Shown: one piece after another, positions 33,895 to 45,488 of the stretch
Layout of the letters: every line of letters starts with the position of its first letter
How positions within the stretch are numbered: the first letter of the stretch is position 1
Assembly: GCA_032622095.1 (NCBI GenBank)
Contig: CP136063.1
Location: 32,552,987 to 32,616,986, forward strand
Reading direction: 5' to 3'
Length of the DNA stretch: 64,000 bases
Source: Siphonodentalium dalli
Taxonomy: Eukaryota; Mollusca; Scaphopoda; Gadilida; Siphonodentaliidae
Notes under the pieces: generated by a model
What the model saw: only the letters and a program-made list of their open reading frames with translations
Told to the model about the DNA's origin: nothing
Databases searched by the model: none
Translations under genes and position numbers: made by a program

Positions 33895-34364
33895 TGTGAG
33901 ATAACTACCCATTATAATCTCACAACTTGATTTAAACTATACGAATGTCCCAATATATAAAACCCCAAACTCAGATATTCGTGTTCGGTTCTCGAAACCT
34001 CACACGTCTTATCATCAGCGAAGATATAAACACAATGAAGATGGCTCCCAAATATGGTCAAGAGAGATGACCATAACGGAGGAACCAATCCCGATGTGTA
34101 TTGCCAAACGCCTCATCTAATATGCATCCCAAATAGTATATAAGAAACAACCACATCCCATCACATCATGCTTTCACTAGACTCATCTCATCTAGAGGTT
34201 ATATCCAGGCATCACGCACACCAGGCATCACCCATTCGGGGACATCATTTCGCGGCGACCATTCTATTTGTACACACTGCATATATTGTTCACTACGTAA
34301 TAAAGACTTGTACCTACTATATCTATGTGTTCATTAGCTCACAATATTTACTCGGAAGATAACA
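33895..34364 (+). repeat. 3' long terminal repeat
   Basis: 470 bp beginning TGTGAGATAAC and ending GGAAGATAACA, with TG...CA ends. TATATAAAA at 33954-33962 is the promoter TATA box. AATAAA at 34299-34304 is the polyadenylation signal. No 5' LTR is present in the window, so exact ends and the target duplication cannot be verified. An alternative start at 33840 (TGTTAC, pairing with terminal GATAACA) would give 525 bp but lies upstream of the polypurine tract. Confidence 0.7.
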
Positions 34365-34518
34365 GTATACGATGCCATACAGTTGTTCCATGGCACCTCA
34401 ACCTTTGGTGGAAACCGTAAAACTAATGAAAATGAAGAAAGCCAGACTCAACATCAAGACTACATGTGCATGCATAAGTGACGGTTCAATGATTTTGACT
34501 CCATCAGATGATATTTAA

Positions 34519-34899
34519 GCGACACCAATTTTTAAGTCTGGTTTACGATAATGTGGGGAGAAAAAAAGTAGATGCATGAGGGAAAAAAATAAAAAAGATT
34601 GCCCCCCCCCCCCCCCCCAATTTATATCAAGTAAATCGTGGAATTTTACATAAATTTTACAAAAATTGTGAAAAAATGTTTTTGAATGAAATTCTGTTCA
34701 AACAAGACATATCTTGTCATGAAATACATGAAAATATGGATCTGTAAATGATCATAAGCAGAACCGGATGCGACAGTGCTCAAATGAAAATCAGTATGCG
34801 TGTAAAATATTTTGGGACAAAAAAATTAAAAAAAATTCATGAAATGGAAAAAAAGTTGTAGGAGGTGTTCGTAAACCAGACTTAAAAATTGGTGTCGCC
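34519..34899. mobile_element. Harbinger-type MITE, GCGACACC ends, copy 1
   Basis: Inverted ends share GCGACACCAATTTTTAAGTC over about 30 bp, followed by tggtttacga. Flanks are TTTAA on the left and TTA on the right. The interior is AT-rich, with a 17-C tract at 34602. The second copy (43523-43910) is in the opposite orientation and is flanked by a clean TAA. Confidence 0.75.
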
Positions 34900-35270
34900 T
34901 TAGGCTCATGTTAACACATGTTCACATATTCTCAAATAATTGTCTCCCTCAACCACACTAGCATGGTAATTCGTGAAAATAAATGTCAATGCAACTTACT
35001 CTCAGGCTCCAAATAAAAGTGCAGGCCAAAATAATAGTGCAGGGGGTGAAATTCCATTGAAAGTTAATAAAAGTACAGACCCAAATTATAGTGCAGGGGT
35101 AACTCTGAGCAAAACATCAAATTTTTATAGCCGGTTCAAGTATACGAGTCAACATGTGTAGTACAAGTACATGTATGTATCATGTGGTGTTATTTTGGTT
35201 TGCCACATACTTGAATATGTACTCTTGAGTGCCTAATGTATATGGGAGGCCAAATTCACATTTAATAATG

Positions 35271-35402
35271 AATTGCGCTTAAGCGCAAATAATTGCGGTT
35301 AAGCACAATCAATTGCGCTTAAGCGCAAATACCACATATTGTGCTTAAGCGCAAATAGGGCATTTACGCTTAAGCGCAATTAATTGCGCTTAAGCGTAAT
35401 TG
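35271..35402. repeat. Array of GCGCTTAAGCGC palindromes
   Basis: Six 12-bp near-palindromes (gcgcttaagcgc and single-base variants) spaced 20-25 bp apart with aataatt-type linkers. Two more are at 36390-36421 at the other end. The placement suggests binding sites for the mobilising transposase. Confidence 0.75.
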
Positions 35403-35713
35403 TGACTACTATCTAACCTACCCATAAACTATTAGCATGACCTGGTGTATCATCTAGCAACACAAGATGAGCATTGGGCTAATTTTGACTTGTACTCAAC
35501 AGTCAAACTGTGAGTATGTGTTCAACAAGGAGAATCCCCTAATTACATATTATCAGCATCCCTCTATCCAAAGAATTGATGTCGCCTTCCCGGAACTCTA
35601 GTAATGTTTTGTATGATGTTTTTAATGTATTTTTGCACAGATTTTAGCCTTTACTATGGTAATATCCTATACATGCATGCGTTGTCACTGCATGAGGGCT
35701 TTCTTACCCCATA

Positions 35714-35923
35714 CAGTAATGCTCTATTTAATCGACTTCTTAACCACAGCAGAATTATGGGTAACTTTTCAGGATTTAGTTGGAAATATGGCTTGTTGCC
35801 ATTCATCGAAAAGCTCTCAAGAGCTTTCCGATGAATGGCAACAAGCCATATTTCCGACTAAATCCTGAAAAGTTATCCATAATTCTGCTGTGGTTAAGGA
35901 GTCGATTAATTAGAGCATTACTG
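35714..35923. mobile_element. Foldback MITE, copy 1 (TA flanks)
   Basis: A near-perfect 210-bp palindrome with arms of about 104 bp. It starts CAGTAATGCTCTATTTAATC and ends with the inverse, flanked by TA at 35712-35713 and 35924-35925. The arms meet at agctctcaagagct. Probably mariner-type. Open frames within it mirror one another and are not genes. Confidence 0.85.
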
Positions 35924-36584
35924 TATGGTTTACTTATTGACTTAAATCAGGGGGAAAAAACCCTATTTTCATATTATCAGCATCCCTGTCCAAAAAATGG
36001 TGTGTAATTACTGGAGCTTGGGTGTCTCAGTCCTGAAGCTCTAGTTTTTCTTATTAAATCAGCAGCTCTTGCACAAATCTATAGTATTTCCATGATCATA
36101 TAGTGCGAATGTGGTGTCACCGAGGACTTGCTTCCCTCATATGGTGTGCCTGTATACTCGAAAATTGAAGAAAATCAATGTCGCCCCCGACTACTTAATA
36201 CAGAAAGTAATGCTATTACTAATATATACCGAAGATAATATAATGCTATCACGAATCGCTCCAACTAAAACAGAAGGTGATACTATTGCGAGTCAGCCAT
36301 TTTGATAAAGAAGTTGATAGGAGTTAATGCTAAGTTATGGAGAAACCTATTTATTCACCAGGGGTGTTTTGTTACATATAACCATGGATTGTGCTTAAGC
36401 GCAATTGATTGCGCTTAAGCACAATTAATTATTAAATGTGAATTTGGCCTCCCATAAATGTACGATTATTAAAATCGAGGTAAAATTCCCACCTGTACGA
36501 TCGTTATTTGGTCCTGTACGTTTATTAAATTAACCAAAAGAAATAATTCACCAATCTTAAATTGTGTTATTCATATAAGAAATG

Positions 36585-37157
36585 AACGGCGGTTTCAATG
36601 CGGTCATGGGGTTTTGACCGCGAGAAAAAATCAGCAAACAGCATGAACCCCGAAGGGGTTCATGCGGAGTTTGCTGATTTTTTTAACGCGGACAAAACCC
36701 ATGACCACATTGAATCCGCCGTTTATTATTTATATTTATATACTTAAATTCATTATGAACTAGGATTGTATGTCTTTCCCACTATTTATTCATCTATTTA
36801 AACGAACGCATGGAGTTCAGTTCAGACAGTTCGAATCCTTGGTTTTTTGAAAACCAAACACTGATTGTAGACCGAAACAAATTTCTTGCCAAATCCGGAC
36901 CTACTAGATACTCAAGCAGTCGGTAATTTCCGACAATCCCCGGTGATTTCCGGGACCAATGTGTAAATAAACCTATGAACGACACTGGAAGTGACGTCAC
37001 GTTACGTTCAAATAAGAAATAGACGGCGGTTTCAATGTGGTCATGGGATTTTGACCGCGAGAAAAGATCAACAAACTGCATGAACCCCGAAGGGGTTCAT
37101 GCGGTGTTTGCTGATTTTTTATCGCGGTCAAAACCCATGACCACGTTGAATCCGCCG
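36585..37157. repeat. Two palindromes in a 434-bp direct repeat
   Basis: 36585-36723 and 37022-37157 are hairpins with arms aacggcggtttcaatg...ggtcatggg and a perfect central catgaaccccgaaggggttc stem. Their downstream flanks (cattatgaactaggattg, tctttcccactatttattca) are also duplicated. Segment 36894-37010 is repeated at 37628-37760 as well. This is a local segmental duplication of a hairpin element. Confidence 0.75.
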
Positions 37158-37755
37158 TGTATTATTTATATTTATATACTCAAATTCATTATGAACTAGG
37201 ATTGTCTGTCTTTCCCACTATTTATTCATCTATTTAAATGAACGCACGAAGTTCAGTTCAGAAAGTGCGAATCCTCGTTTTTTGGAAAACCAAACATTTT
37301 GAGAATCCGTTCTTGAAGAACGGAAAAAAAGAAGCAATTTTACAGTTTAGTATACACATATGACAAACTGTCTTGTTTAGCTAGTAACTAATGTAGACGT
37401 GTTGATTTCAAGAATGATAACTGAAACTAACAATTAAGGTTCGGCTTTGGATAAGAAATCGACAACACGCCGTTCTACCATAATGATATATTTCTGAGGT
37501 TCGGGGGAATATTTGTAGCGGTAAGGAAAATGATAAAACGTTATTAAGTAGCAGGATTTTTGAACATCAACGTTTAGTAACACCGGGCAACAACACTGAC
37601 TATAGACCAAAATTAATTTTTTGCCAAATCCGGACGTACTATATATAGATACTCAAGCAGTCGGCAATGTCCGACAATCCCCAGTCATTTCCGGGACCAA
37701 TGTGTTCATAAACCTATGAACGACACTGCCACACTGGAAGTGACGTCACGTTGCG

Positions 37756-37940
37756 TTCATAGGTTTATGAACGCATTGGATACGGGGGCGTGTCTACCGT
37801 AACGCTATGGGGTAATCGGAGGAGATATTAGGTGTATGTAAATATAGGTTTATGAACGCATTGAATAAGGGGTGTGTCTACCGTAACGCTATGGGGAAAT
37901 CAGAAGAGATATCAGGTTTATGTAAATATAGATAAATGAA
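37756..37940. repeat. Two-copy tandem repeat of about 93 bp
   Basis: ggtttatgaacgcattg...tgtctaccgtaacgctatgg...tatgtaaatata occurs twice in direct orientation (about 37758-37850 and 37851-37943). Confidence 0.7.
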
Positions 37941-38385
37941 CTCTGATTGTTGACAGTGATCAGCACACTGTACATGTAGATTCACAGACCTGGCTATCCA
38001 TCAAAACTAATTTATGTCACATGGCATCAGTAAACCAGTCAGATGGTGTGTTTTGTTGGGATGTATGGTACTAATATTTCCAGTCTGTACGTTTATTCCG
38101 CCCTGTACTATTATTCAGTTATGCGACATTTTCCAACATGTACTATTATTCCACCCTGTACTTTTATAGGCACTCAAGAGTACATGCAAAGTAAAGCCCA
38201 TCATCTTTACATCCGAATCATATAGAAATCTTGAATTTGTGCTGATTTAAATTTTCATAGCTTCAAAATATTAATAAACGTGCAGACCCAAATAAGCACT
38301 GTGCAGGGGGGGGGTGATTTCCCAAGAAAAATAATAAACGTGCATGCAGCTGGTGCATGCATGTTTATTTGGAGCCCAAGAGTAA

Positions 38386-39450
38386 AGAGGTGGAGGTGAA
38401 TGTTACATGTATGTTGTTATTAACGAATAATAGGTTCCACCAGCAATAAGTCGCGACCTGACAGATGGGTATTTGTTGGCGTCATGCCTGTCGAACATTA
38501 TGATGGCCACATATATTGTCATATAACAGCGATTTACGATCTCTCTTGTTGGCTCATAATATAAATTAAGAAATTGGCCTTGTGTTTGTTCCTTGCGTAA
38601 AAAAAATTTTTTAGTACAAACGTCCTCATTGATTGTGTCCCTCGACTCCTCATGTAGTTGGTCAAGTAACTTACATGTATGTACATGTACAGAGCACTCA
38701 CAAATTTCTTAGAAAGGCGACCACATGTTCGAATCTACTTTGCGATTTTGGAGCAACGCATTTGTAAATGCGTTCATATTTTAACACATTTACCTTGATT
38801 TATTCACAAACAAATGTCTTGATGCAGGCCTTAAAATCCATCAGATTTTTTGCAATAATCAAAATGTTAGTGTTTCACTTTCTACAGGGAATCAAGACTT
38901 TTTACTAGAATCAAAATGAGAATCATGATTCTCAGATTCTGATTATAAAACAATTAATGTCAACAGTGTTTATTTATGTTTATTCCATTTTGAATAGAAA
39001 ACTACATCATGAATGTCCGATTCCGATCATGTACGCCAGGAGTGGGAAAATAACACAGAATTATTCAGATGTGAATTTAAATTAAACAAAATTAAAACTA
39101 AAATTGCAAAATACACTCACTATACACTATCGTATCGTTATTTTGGGTGTTCATGCTAGTATACTTTTTCGGCGCATTGATCGGTAATTTCAATGCGACT
39201 GCGATTATTCCCAATGCAGTGCATTTAAATGCTGTCGTTAAGGCATTTACAAAGTGGCGTGACACAATGCACCCTCAATGCATTTTAAATGCAACAACCG
39301 CATTTCATTGATCCACGTTGTAAAGGACATTTATTTTTAGAATATTTGTATATAACCACATGAATAAAGAACAAATCAACTGTTTTTATTACTTTGTAAA
39401 CCTCTGATGTTTCCCATACAGTATACATTTGTATATTGTAAACCATGTTA
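38386..39450. other. No gene recognised
   Basis: AT-rich. 39170-39310 is enriched in aatgca/tgcatt words that pair locally. No coding frame of note. Confidence 0.45.
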
Positions 39451-39667
39451 CAGTAATTCTAGAGCTAATTAATCGACTCCTTAACTACAGCAGAATTATG
39501 GGTAACTTTTCAGGATGTAGTCCGAAATATGGCTTGTTGCCATTCGTCTCAAAGCTCTCACCGAGAGCTTTCCGATGAATGGCATCAACCCATATTTCCG
39601 ACTAAATCCTGAAAAGTTACCCATAATTCTGCTGTAGTTAAGGAGTCGATTAATTAGAGCATTACTG
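39451..39667. mobile_element. Foldback MITE, copy 2 (TA flanks)
   Basis: Same family as 35714-35923: CAGTAATTCTAGAGCTAATT start, inverse end, TA at 39449-39450 and 39668-39669, arms of about 100 bp with scattered mismatches. Confidence 0.85.
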
Positions 39668-39703
39668 TATATCCTCTATAACTGTTTATTCAACATCCAT
39701 AAA

Positions 39704-39922
39704 TGCGGTTCAGATTTCGATGTCCAGTTCAACATTATTATCATATGGTTCGATAGCAGAAATACGCAGTTTGGAATGTTATACCGTACAAGTTTTACGA
39801 GTTGCTCTTGCTCAAGAATGGATAAATTTATAAACCTGATTTTTGGCGCATTAGTTAGAATTATATTTTTGCACAAGAACACACCACAAATATCGAACTG
39901 GACATCAAAAGCAGAACCGGAT
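39704..39922. repeat. Inverted repeat of about 26 bp around a 160-bp loop
   Basis: gcggttcagatttcgatgtc (left) is matched in inverse by gacatcaaaagcagaaccgg (right). Overlapping frames on both strands cross it. They could be an eroded coding remnant but show no domain. Confidence 0.4.
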
Positions 39923-41176
39923 TGTATCGATTGCATAAACATAAGAAGTTGGTCACTGACCGACATTTGCTATTGCAGAAGAAAATAAAAAAATTCTCTG
40001 GTGTGGTTTATAGGACTATGCAATGCCGACTTAAAAATAAAAATTCACATAAACATCGCATGAAGCGGTCTAACCACAAACTCGGGTATTCGGTAATTCC
40101 AAATGTATGAACTATCACCATGTTATCCCGGTATATCATTGTCAGGACTGTTTGTACAAAAGGTTGTTATTCTACTATGCATAATTTTGCTATATCATTG
40201 TACTCGGACTGTATTGCAATCTAATATATCAGTACATGTACCGGTATACTGTGTGCACATTATATACATGTAGGCCTACTTTCACTTTAGTATGTGTCAT
40301 AAAAGACTCATTTTGTTAAATTGAAAAAAACATGTGTGAAAAGTTGAAAACAGAGAGAATACATGTACATGTGCTGGCACCATATACCTCTTTGTGTGCT
40401 GTACTACCAGTACTAATCATGTACATGTACTACACTACAATAAGAAATTTTTTAATTGATTCTGCTGCCCTTGTGCCACAGGCCTCAAACACGCCAAACA
40501 AGTATCTGTAGCCAGGCCCACCAGTACCAGGCTACTAGTAAATGAAGTACTGAAAGTCTCACATCATTAATCGAGCCCAATCTTAGTTATACTAGTCTCT
40601 TGTGTAGTTTGGGTTACTATTAATAAGATATTTAATGAATGTTTGGAATGTATGGTAGCATTCTTACCTGGATCAACATATGCCATACACAACGCTGGTC
40701 ATCATATCATCACCGCTGTTGGCAGTAAACCCCGGTGGGCATCAGTAAACCGCTCATCGGGCTATAACAGTTAGAGTTTTCCATACCAGGGCTAATCTAA
40801 TCAGTTAAAATTAGTCCATTTAGAGGGAATACCAACCAGTGGAAGACGTACATTTATATTCAGATATCAGTTTTCGAGAAAAACTCCATCTTAGTCGAGC
40901 GGACTTAGAATATCGGGGTAAACTTAAATTTCATTCAGCAACACTTTCACGGCAGAATATAAAAATAGTACATTATAATCACTTACAGTACATGTACATG
41001 TAGCCCAGGTGCAGTGCTAGCCTATATTATATACTACCAAAACTTTTGGTCAGTTTCTCGATTCCTGACACTTGTAAACGCTTGAACCGGTATATACTAG
41101 TAGTACATGTATGTGAATTAAAGATCTTATTAGTGACACAACACTTCACAAGAGGCTAGACATACATTTGTAACTA
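39923..41176. other. No gene recognised
   Basis: AT-rich with several acatgtacatgta motifs (about 40360, 40420, 40990). No structure supporting a gene. Confidence 0.45.
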
Positions 41177-41338
41177 CAGTAATGCTCTAATTAATCGACT
41201 CCTTAACCACAGCAGAATTACGGGTAACTCGGGGAGAGCTTTCCAATGAATGGCAACAAGCCATATATCTGACTAAATCCTGAAAAGTTACACATAATTC
41301 TGCTGTGGTTAAGGGGTCGATTTCTTAGGGCACTACTG
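41177..41338. mobile_element. Foldback MITE, copy 3, one arm partly deleted
   Basis: Starts CAGTAATGCTCTAATTAATC after TA (41175-41176) and ends before TA (41339-41340). About 50 bp of the left arm is missing, so it is 162 bp long. A stub of the same family may lie at about 42170-42190. Confidence 0.8.
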
Positions 41339-41762
41339 TATCTGTTTTAGTGCACATCAAATTTATTTGTTGTCTTTCCTCTTGTAATTTGTCTTTGGTT
41401 GTGTTCGCCATTTCGATGAACAACTACATGTACTGACATCAAATGACTGAAATGAGTCAAAATTTAGCAGTGCAGCCAATTATATAGATAAACAGAATTA
41501 AATAGCATCCAAATTCCAAATGAGCATAAATGATAAAACAAACTTTATTGAGCACACTTTTAATACTAGTAATTACAGCTACAATGAAAGCACCTAATAA
41601 AAATTCTAAGTTTGGTAAAAACTGTATACAAAGTTTATCTGACCGTGATGAATAAAAATTATAAAACCTATAAATGGGATCATATACATGTATGTTAGAT
41701 ATCATTACATGATTATTTGAAAACACATAATCGTATGGAAAACAAACTATTTTACCACTGAC

Positions 41763-41885
41763 CAAGTGGTCCTGCTAATATGCTATGATGCTGGTGGTCC
41801 TGCTGAATTGCTATGATGCGGGTAGTGCAATTCATAGCAATTAAGCAGGACCCAACCGCATCATAGCACATTAGCAGGAACACTT
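41763..41885. repeat. Imperfect hairpin of about 120 bp
   Basis: aagtggtcctgctaatatgc ... gctatgatgcggg faces ccgcatcatagcacattagc ... aacactt. The left arm itself holds two related gtcctgct...gctatgatgc units, so the structure is an inverted dimer. Confidence 0.7.
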
Positions 41886-42557
41886 GAACAGGGGTATATT
41901 TACAGTGTCAAATCGAATGGGCATCTTTTAACAATATTTTTGAACAATTTCCTGAAGTGTTCGAAAATTGAGAACTGAATTTATATTTTTTTTTATGAGG
42001 TTTCGATTGAAAAATTTCTAACTTAGCTCATCAGGATTAACAGACTACCAGTATGTTTGGTATATTTTTCTGTAATCGACACCTGCTGAGGTGGGGAAAT
42101 ATCATCCATTGTCGCACAGCTATATTCTCTTTCCCAACAAAGTCCATAGAACATACATGTAAAATTACAGCTATGCTTTAATTAATCAACTCGCCTTATA
42201 AAGGTTGACCACCGGGTATTACTGCAGTATTCAGGCGTGTTCATGCGATCAACCGCAGTCAGTTATACCGCCGCAGAATGTGGTCCACCTCACATTTGTA
42301 GTTAGGCTGTATTTTTCATGTGATGTTTATATGAATTTTGTTTTAACGTTGACATTGTAACCACACCAGAAATTTTGTTTATTGTTTCAATATGTCTAGA
42401 TAGAATTCAGAATTTTTGTGGTAAAAACAATTAACTTGGTTATCACAGTTAACACATATTACTGTGGTAAGATTACCAGCGGATACCGCATGTCAACAGG
42501 GACTGCATGTTCTAATTAATTATCAGGTCTAAAATGTTTATACTGGATACATTTCAT
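41886..42557. other. No gene recognised
   Basis: AT-rich sequence. A foldback-MITE-like fragment lies near 42170. Nothing else was identified. Confidence 0.4.
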
Positions 42558-43494
42558 TTTAAAGATACTCAATCCGGTTCGATGATCCCCATATAATCAG
42601 ATTCCAACAACAACATCATACATTTGTATTTAGAAAGGCTGCTTCAGTTACGGTATCAGAATTGATTAATTGCCCTAAAATAATGCTAACCACTGTCAAC
42701 TAAAGTATACAATTGCCTGACATATGTTATTTATCAACATGTTGTTCTACAAAATTTGGCCTTATTATCAACAGAAAGCCTCTTGATTTTAGAGTTATCC
42801 ATCTTCATCTGAAATTTGGTCGGAGACCGTCGGCCATTATTAATTCTTGATCGTGAAAAATAGTATATTTCAAAAATTGATATCTAATAACTCTGAGCTT
42901 TGATAGGTGGGTTCCTCGACTCGTACCAAATATCTTTTACCCCCAAGTCCAAATAAATAGTAATGTGCGAGCGTTAATTCAGGGGGCCCTTAATCGGATT
43001 ATGTATCTTTAAATTCAAATACAGTTTAAAGATGCATAATCCGATTAAGTGCCCCTCATTTACTATTTACATGTATATGGAATCGGGGGGGGGGGTAAAA
43101 AATATTTTAATCAAGTCGAGGGACCCACCTACATGTATCAAAGCTCAGAGTTATTAGATATCGATTTTTGAAATTTTAATATTTATCACCATCGATACTT
43201 AATAGTGGCCCAGAATTTTTTTACGAGCCAACGGTCTCAGACCAAATTGCGGATGAAGATGGATAACTCTAAAATGAAGAGGCTTTATGTTGATAATAAG
43301 GCCAAACTTCGTCGAACAGCATGTTGATAAATATAACGTATCAGGCAATTTTATACTATACATGTAGTTGACAGTGGTTAGCATTATTTTTGGGCAATTA
43401 ATCGATCATGATAACTGAAGCAGCACTTCTAAAAAAATTGTTGTTGGAATCTAATTATATGGGGACCATCGAATCTGATTGAACACCTTTAATA
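42558..43494. mobile_element. 0.94-kb palindrome (foldback element)
   Basis: Two arms of about 460 bp, from TTAAAGATACTCAATCCGG on the left to CTGATTGAACACCTTTAA on the right, meeting near 43015-43030. Arms share landmarks such as ggataactctaaaat and gggacccacct (inverse ggtgggttcct). Divergence is moderate with indels, so it is not a fresh assembly fold. Outer ends may use TTAA. The 43199-43384 frame is one arm only and not a gene. Confidence 0.8.
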
Positions 43495-43522
43495 GTTAGC
43501 TATATGAATTATATACACATAA

Positions 43523-43910
43523 GGCGACACCAATTTTTAAGTCTGGTTTACGAACACCTCCTACAACTTTTTTTCCATTTCATGAAAATAAAAAATAGCT
43601 TTTTTGTCCCAAAAACATTTAAACGCGTACTGATTTTCATGTGCTGTCGCATCCGGTTCTGCTTATGATCATTTGCAGATCCATATTTTCATGTATTTCA
43701 TGACAAGAAATGTCTTGTTTGGTTCAGAATTTCATTGGAAATTTTTTTTTTTCACAATTTTTGTAAAATTTATGTAAAATTTCAAGATTTACTTGATATA
43801 AATTGGGGGGACAATTTTTTGGATTTTTATTTTTTTCCCTCCTGCATCTACTTTTTTTCTCCCCACATCAGCCCAAATGTTCGTAAACCAGACTTAAAAT
43901 TGGTGTCGCC
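43523..43910. mobile_element. Harbinger-type MITE, GGCGACACC ends, copy 2
   Basis: TAA at 43520-43522 and 43911-43913 flanks a 388-bp element with perfect GGCGACACCAATTTT-type ends. The interior is the reverse complement of 34519-34899, with several homopolymer differences. Confidence 0.85.
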
Positions 43911-43913
43911 TAA

Positions 43914-45488
43914 TAGACATTTAAACTTTGAAAATTGTAGGTTTCCGGGTGATAACTTCAGTTTGTGTGATCATATCTGAACCAAATGTGGTATGTAAGT
44001 TTATCAGACGATTCAGACCAAAATACAGGTCAAGTTCGAATATGGGTGTGCTCCGCCCATTTTTCGAGAGTTATGGCCCTTTTTCGACTTAGAATTGTGT
44101 TAATTTCTGGTTTCCGCATCATAATTTTAGTTTGTGTGATCAAATTTGGTATGATAGTTTATTATCCACCATTTCATGGGATACTGGTTGGATTGTTCTG
44201 AAATGTAGTATCGGATTTAGGGGTCCTTAATATATTTTTCAGACAAGCTGATGCTCCAATGAAGCCACATTTGCTGAAATAGTATCCAAAACATCAACAT
44301 ATCAAGAGCCATTAGACTGAATTAGATAAAAATATATCACTTGGGTCTGTTTAAGCTGGAAAATACTCAAAATTTGTATAATTTTCTGCTATTATATCTG
44401 CATACTAGCCTTTTTGCTGAATCGTGAATGCCGGTTATATTGCCGTGTGAAATCCTAGTACCAGATAACATTGGGTATGTATATAGCATACCACCTAAAA
44501 ATGGCTTGAATATCACCGTGACATACCAAAGCGGGGTGGGGATGTGTGTGACACCCTCCTTGATCATAGTCTATATTCTACAGGGTATGTTAACTGTTTC
44601 GAGTTTGTGCAATTAATGTGATTGTTTAATCTCTACCATCTGAAATCTATTTTTAGCATATTTTGCTATCTGATCAATTGCTACTGATATAAAAAAGGAT
44701 AAAGATGGTGTGTCTCTTTCCCAAATGTTCTGTTTACATGTACATTTGGGGGGTTATGAGTCAAATAATAACAGGCAACATATGTCCTTCTAACACTAAG
44801 AAATAATGTGTTCGTATGAACCAGGACAAAATATGACTATTTCTGGAGCATTACAGCACGTTATTACAAATCTATATTTGTAAGCAGTAAGATAATGACA
44901 GGAAACATGTCCTCAGACTAAGAAATAATTTTTTGGTGTGTATTTCACATCACAGCTCATGTGTATACTCACAATAGTTTATGTCATTCAAAGGGAGAAA
45001 TTTTCCCATTTAGAAAGTTTGAATGAGACAAAACTACCTCACCGTAGATGTAGTTGCAAGGTACAACATGTACATGTTACATGTATTCTGGTAAATGACA
45101 TTGGAACTAAAATAATGATTTTTGTGTCCACCGGTATGTCATGTACCGGTATACATTGCAACTACATGTACATGTAACTTGCCTAACATACCATATACAT
45201 GTATGAAGAGGGAATTTGCAAGTATTTTTTAATCAAAATTTTAACCCAACTCTTGTTGTCAGTAAGTTTTAACCCATGCAGTTTAATGAGTTTAATATAT
45301 GTATATATTACATGTGTTTCTATACATGTATTTTATCTTTAGTTAGTTTGTTGTCCTTGAATAAACTTGTATTGCTGCACAATCAGTTTCCTTAATGTTC
45401 TATTATACTAAAACAACTCCATTGATAACAATACCCCTGAATCCCATCAAAATCTACTTCATTGCCATCCTCATCATTTCACTTTGGT
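43914..45488. other. Dispersed repeats, no gene
   Basis: 43920-44200 contains the gagttatggccctttttcga and caagttcgaatatgggt blocks seen at 22030-22090. 44755-44940 holds two diverged copies of a caggaaacatgtcct...actaagaaataat block. No gene recognised. Confidence 0.45.

Larger units (their letters stand above)
24660..34364 (+). mobile_element. 5'-truncated env-bearing Ty3/Gypsy retroelement (errantivirus-like)
   Basis: In order: integrase, overlapping ORF, a 4.4-kb insert-like region with two tandem arrays and two antisense ORFs, F-type envelope, polypurine tract, 3' LTR. Gag, protease, reverse transcriptase, RNase H, primer-binding site and 5' LTR are absent, so the copy is truncated or was cut by recombination or assembly. 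The retained frames are fully open, suggesting a young insertion. Nucleotide composition (AC-rich plus strand) differs from the flanks. As it stands it cannot be autonomous. Confidence 0.85.
35241..36456. mobile_element. 1.2-kb TIR element with 6-bp TSD and GCGCTTAAGCGC palindromes
   Basis: AATGTA flanks both ends (35235-35240, 36457-36462). TIRs begin TATGGGAGGCCAAATTCACA and match at about 34 of 35 positions. Palindromic gcgcttaagcgc words follow each TIR (six on the left, two on the right). No transposase frame. A 6-bp duplication excludes the commonest superfamilies; I leave it unassigned. It contains a foldback MITE (35714-35923). Confidence 0.8.
35219..38183. mobile_element. Second concentric inverted-repeat pair (GTACTCTTGAGTGCC)
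   Basis: A perfect 15-bp inverted repeat: GTACTCTTGAGTGCC at 35219-35233 and its inverse at 38169-38183. The subterminal words are ctgtacgtttatt and ctgtactattatt (36515-36535, 38086-38165). It sits wholly inside the 34996-38385 pair and itself contains the elements at 35241, 36585 and 37022. Confidence 0.55.
34996..38385. mobile_element. Outer inverted-repeat pair of a nested element (TTACTCT ends)
   Basis: The left end TTACTCTCAGGCTCCAAATA faces an inverse copy ending GGAGCCCAAGAGTAA at 38385. Inside each end are words such as aataatagtgcagg and aataaacgtgcag. This is the same terminal family as 5991-7583. It may be one 3.4-kb element or two separate insertions with facing ends; no clear TSD. 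Confidence 0.45.

Noticed and set aside
24660-34364. Polinton/Maverick element, given integrase plus several unspliced genes on both strands
   Set aside because: The integrase motifs are of Gypsy type, there is a polypurine tract and an LTR with TATA and AATAAA, and no DNA polymerase B, protease, ATPase or capsid gene.
33840-34364. Longer 525-bp LTR starting TGTTAC at 33840
   Set aside because: It pairs nicely with the terminal TAACA, but it lies upstream of the only polypurine tract, so the 33895 start is preferred. Kept as an alternative.
36829-36838. ttcgaatcc resembling a tRNA B box
   Set aside because: No A box at the right distance and no cloverleaf could be folded around it.
39676-39988. 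Opposed 96- and 70-codon frames as a gene
   Set aside because: Both cross an inverted repeat (39704-39922) and mirror each other in part. No domain.
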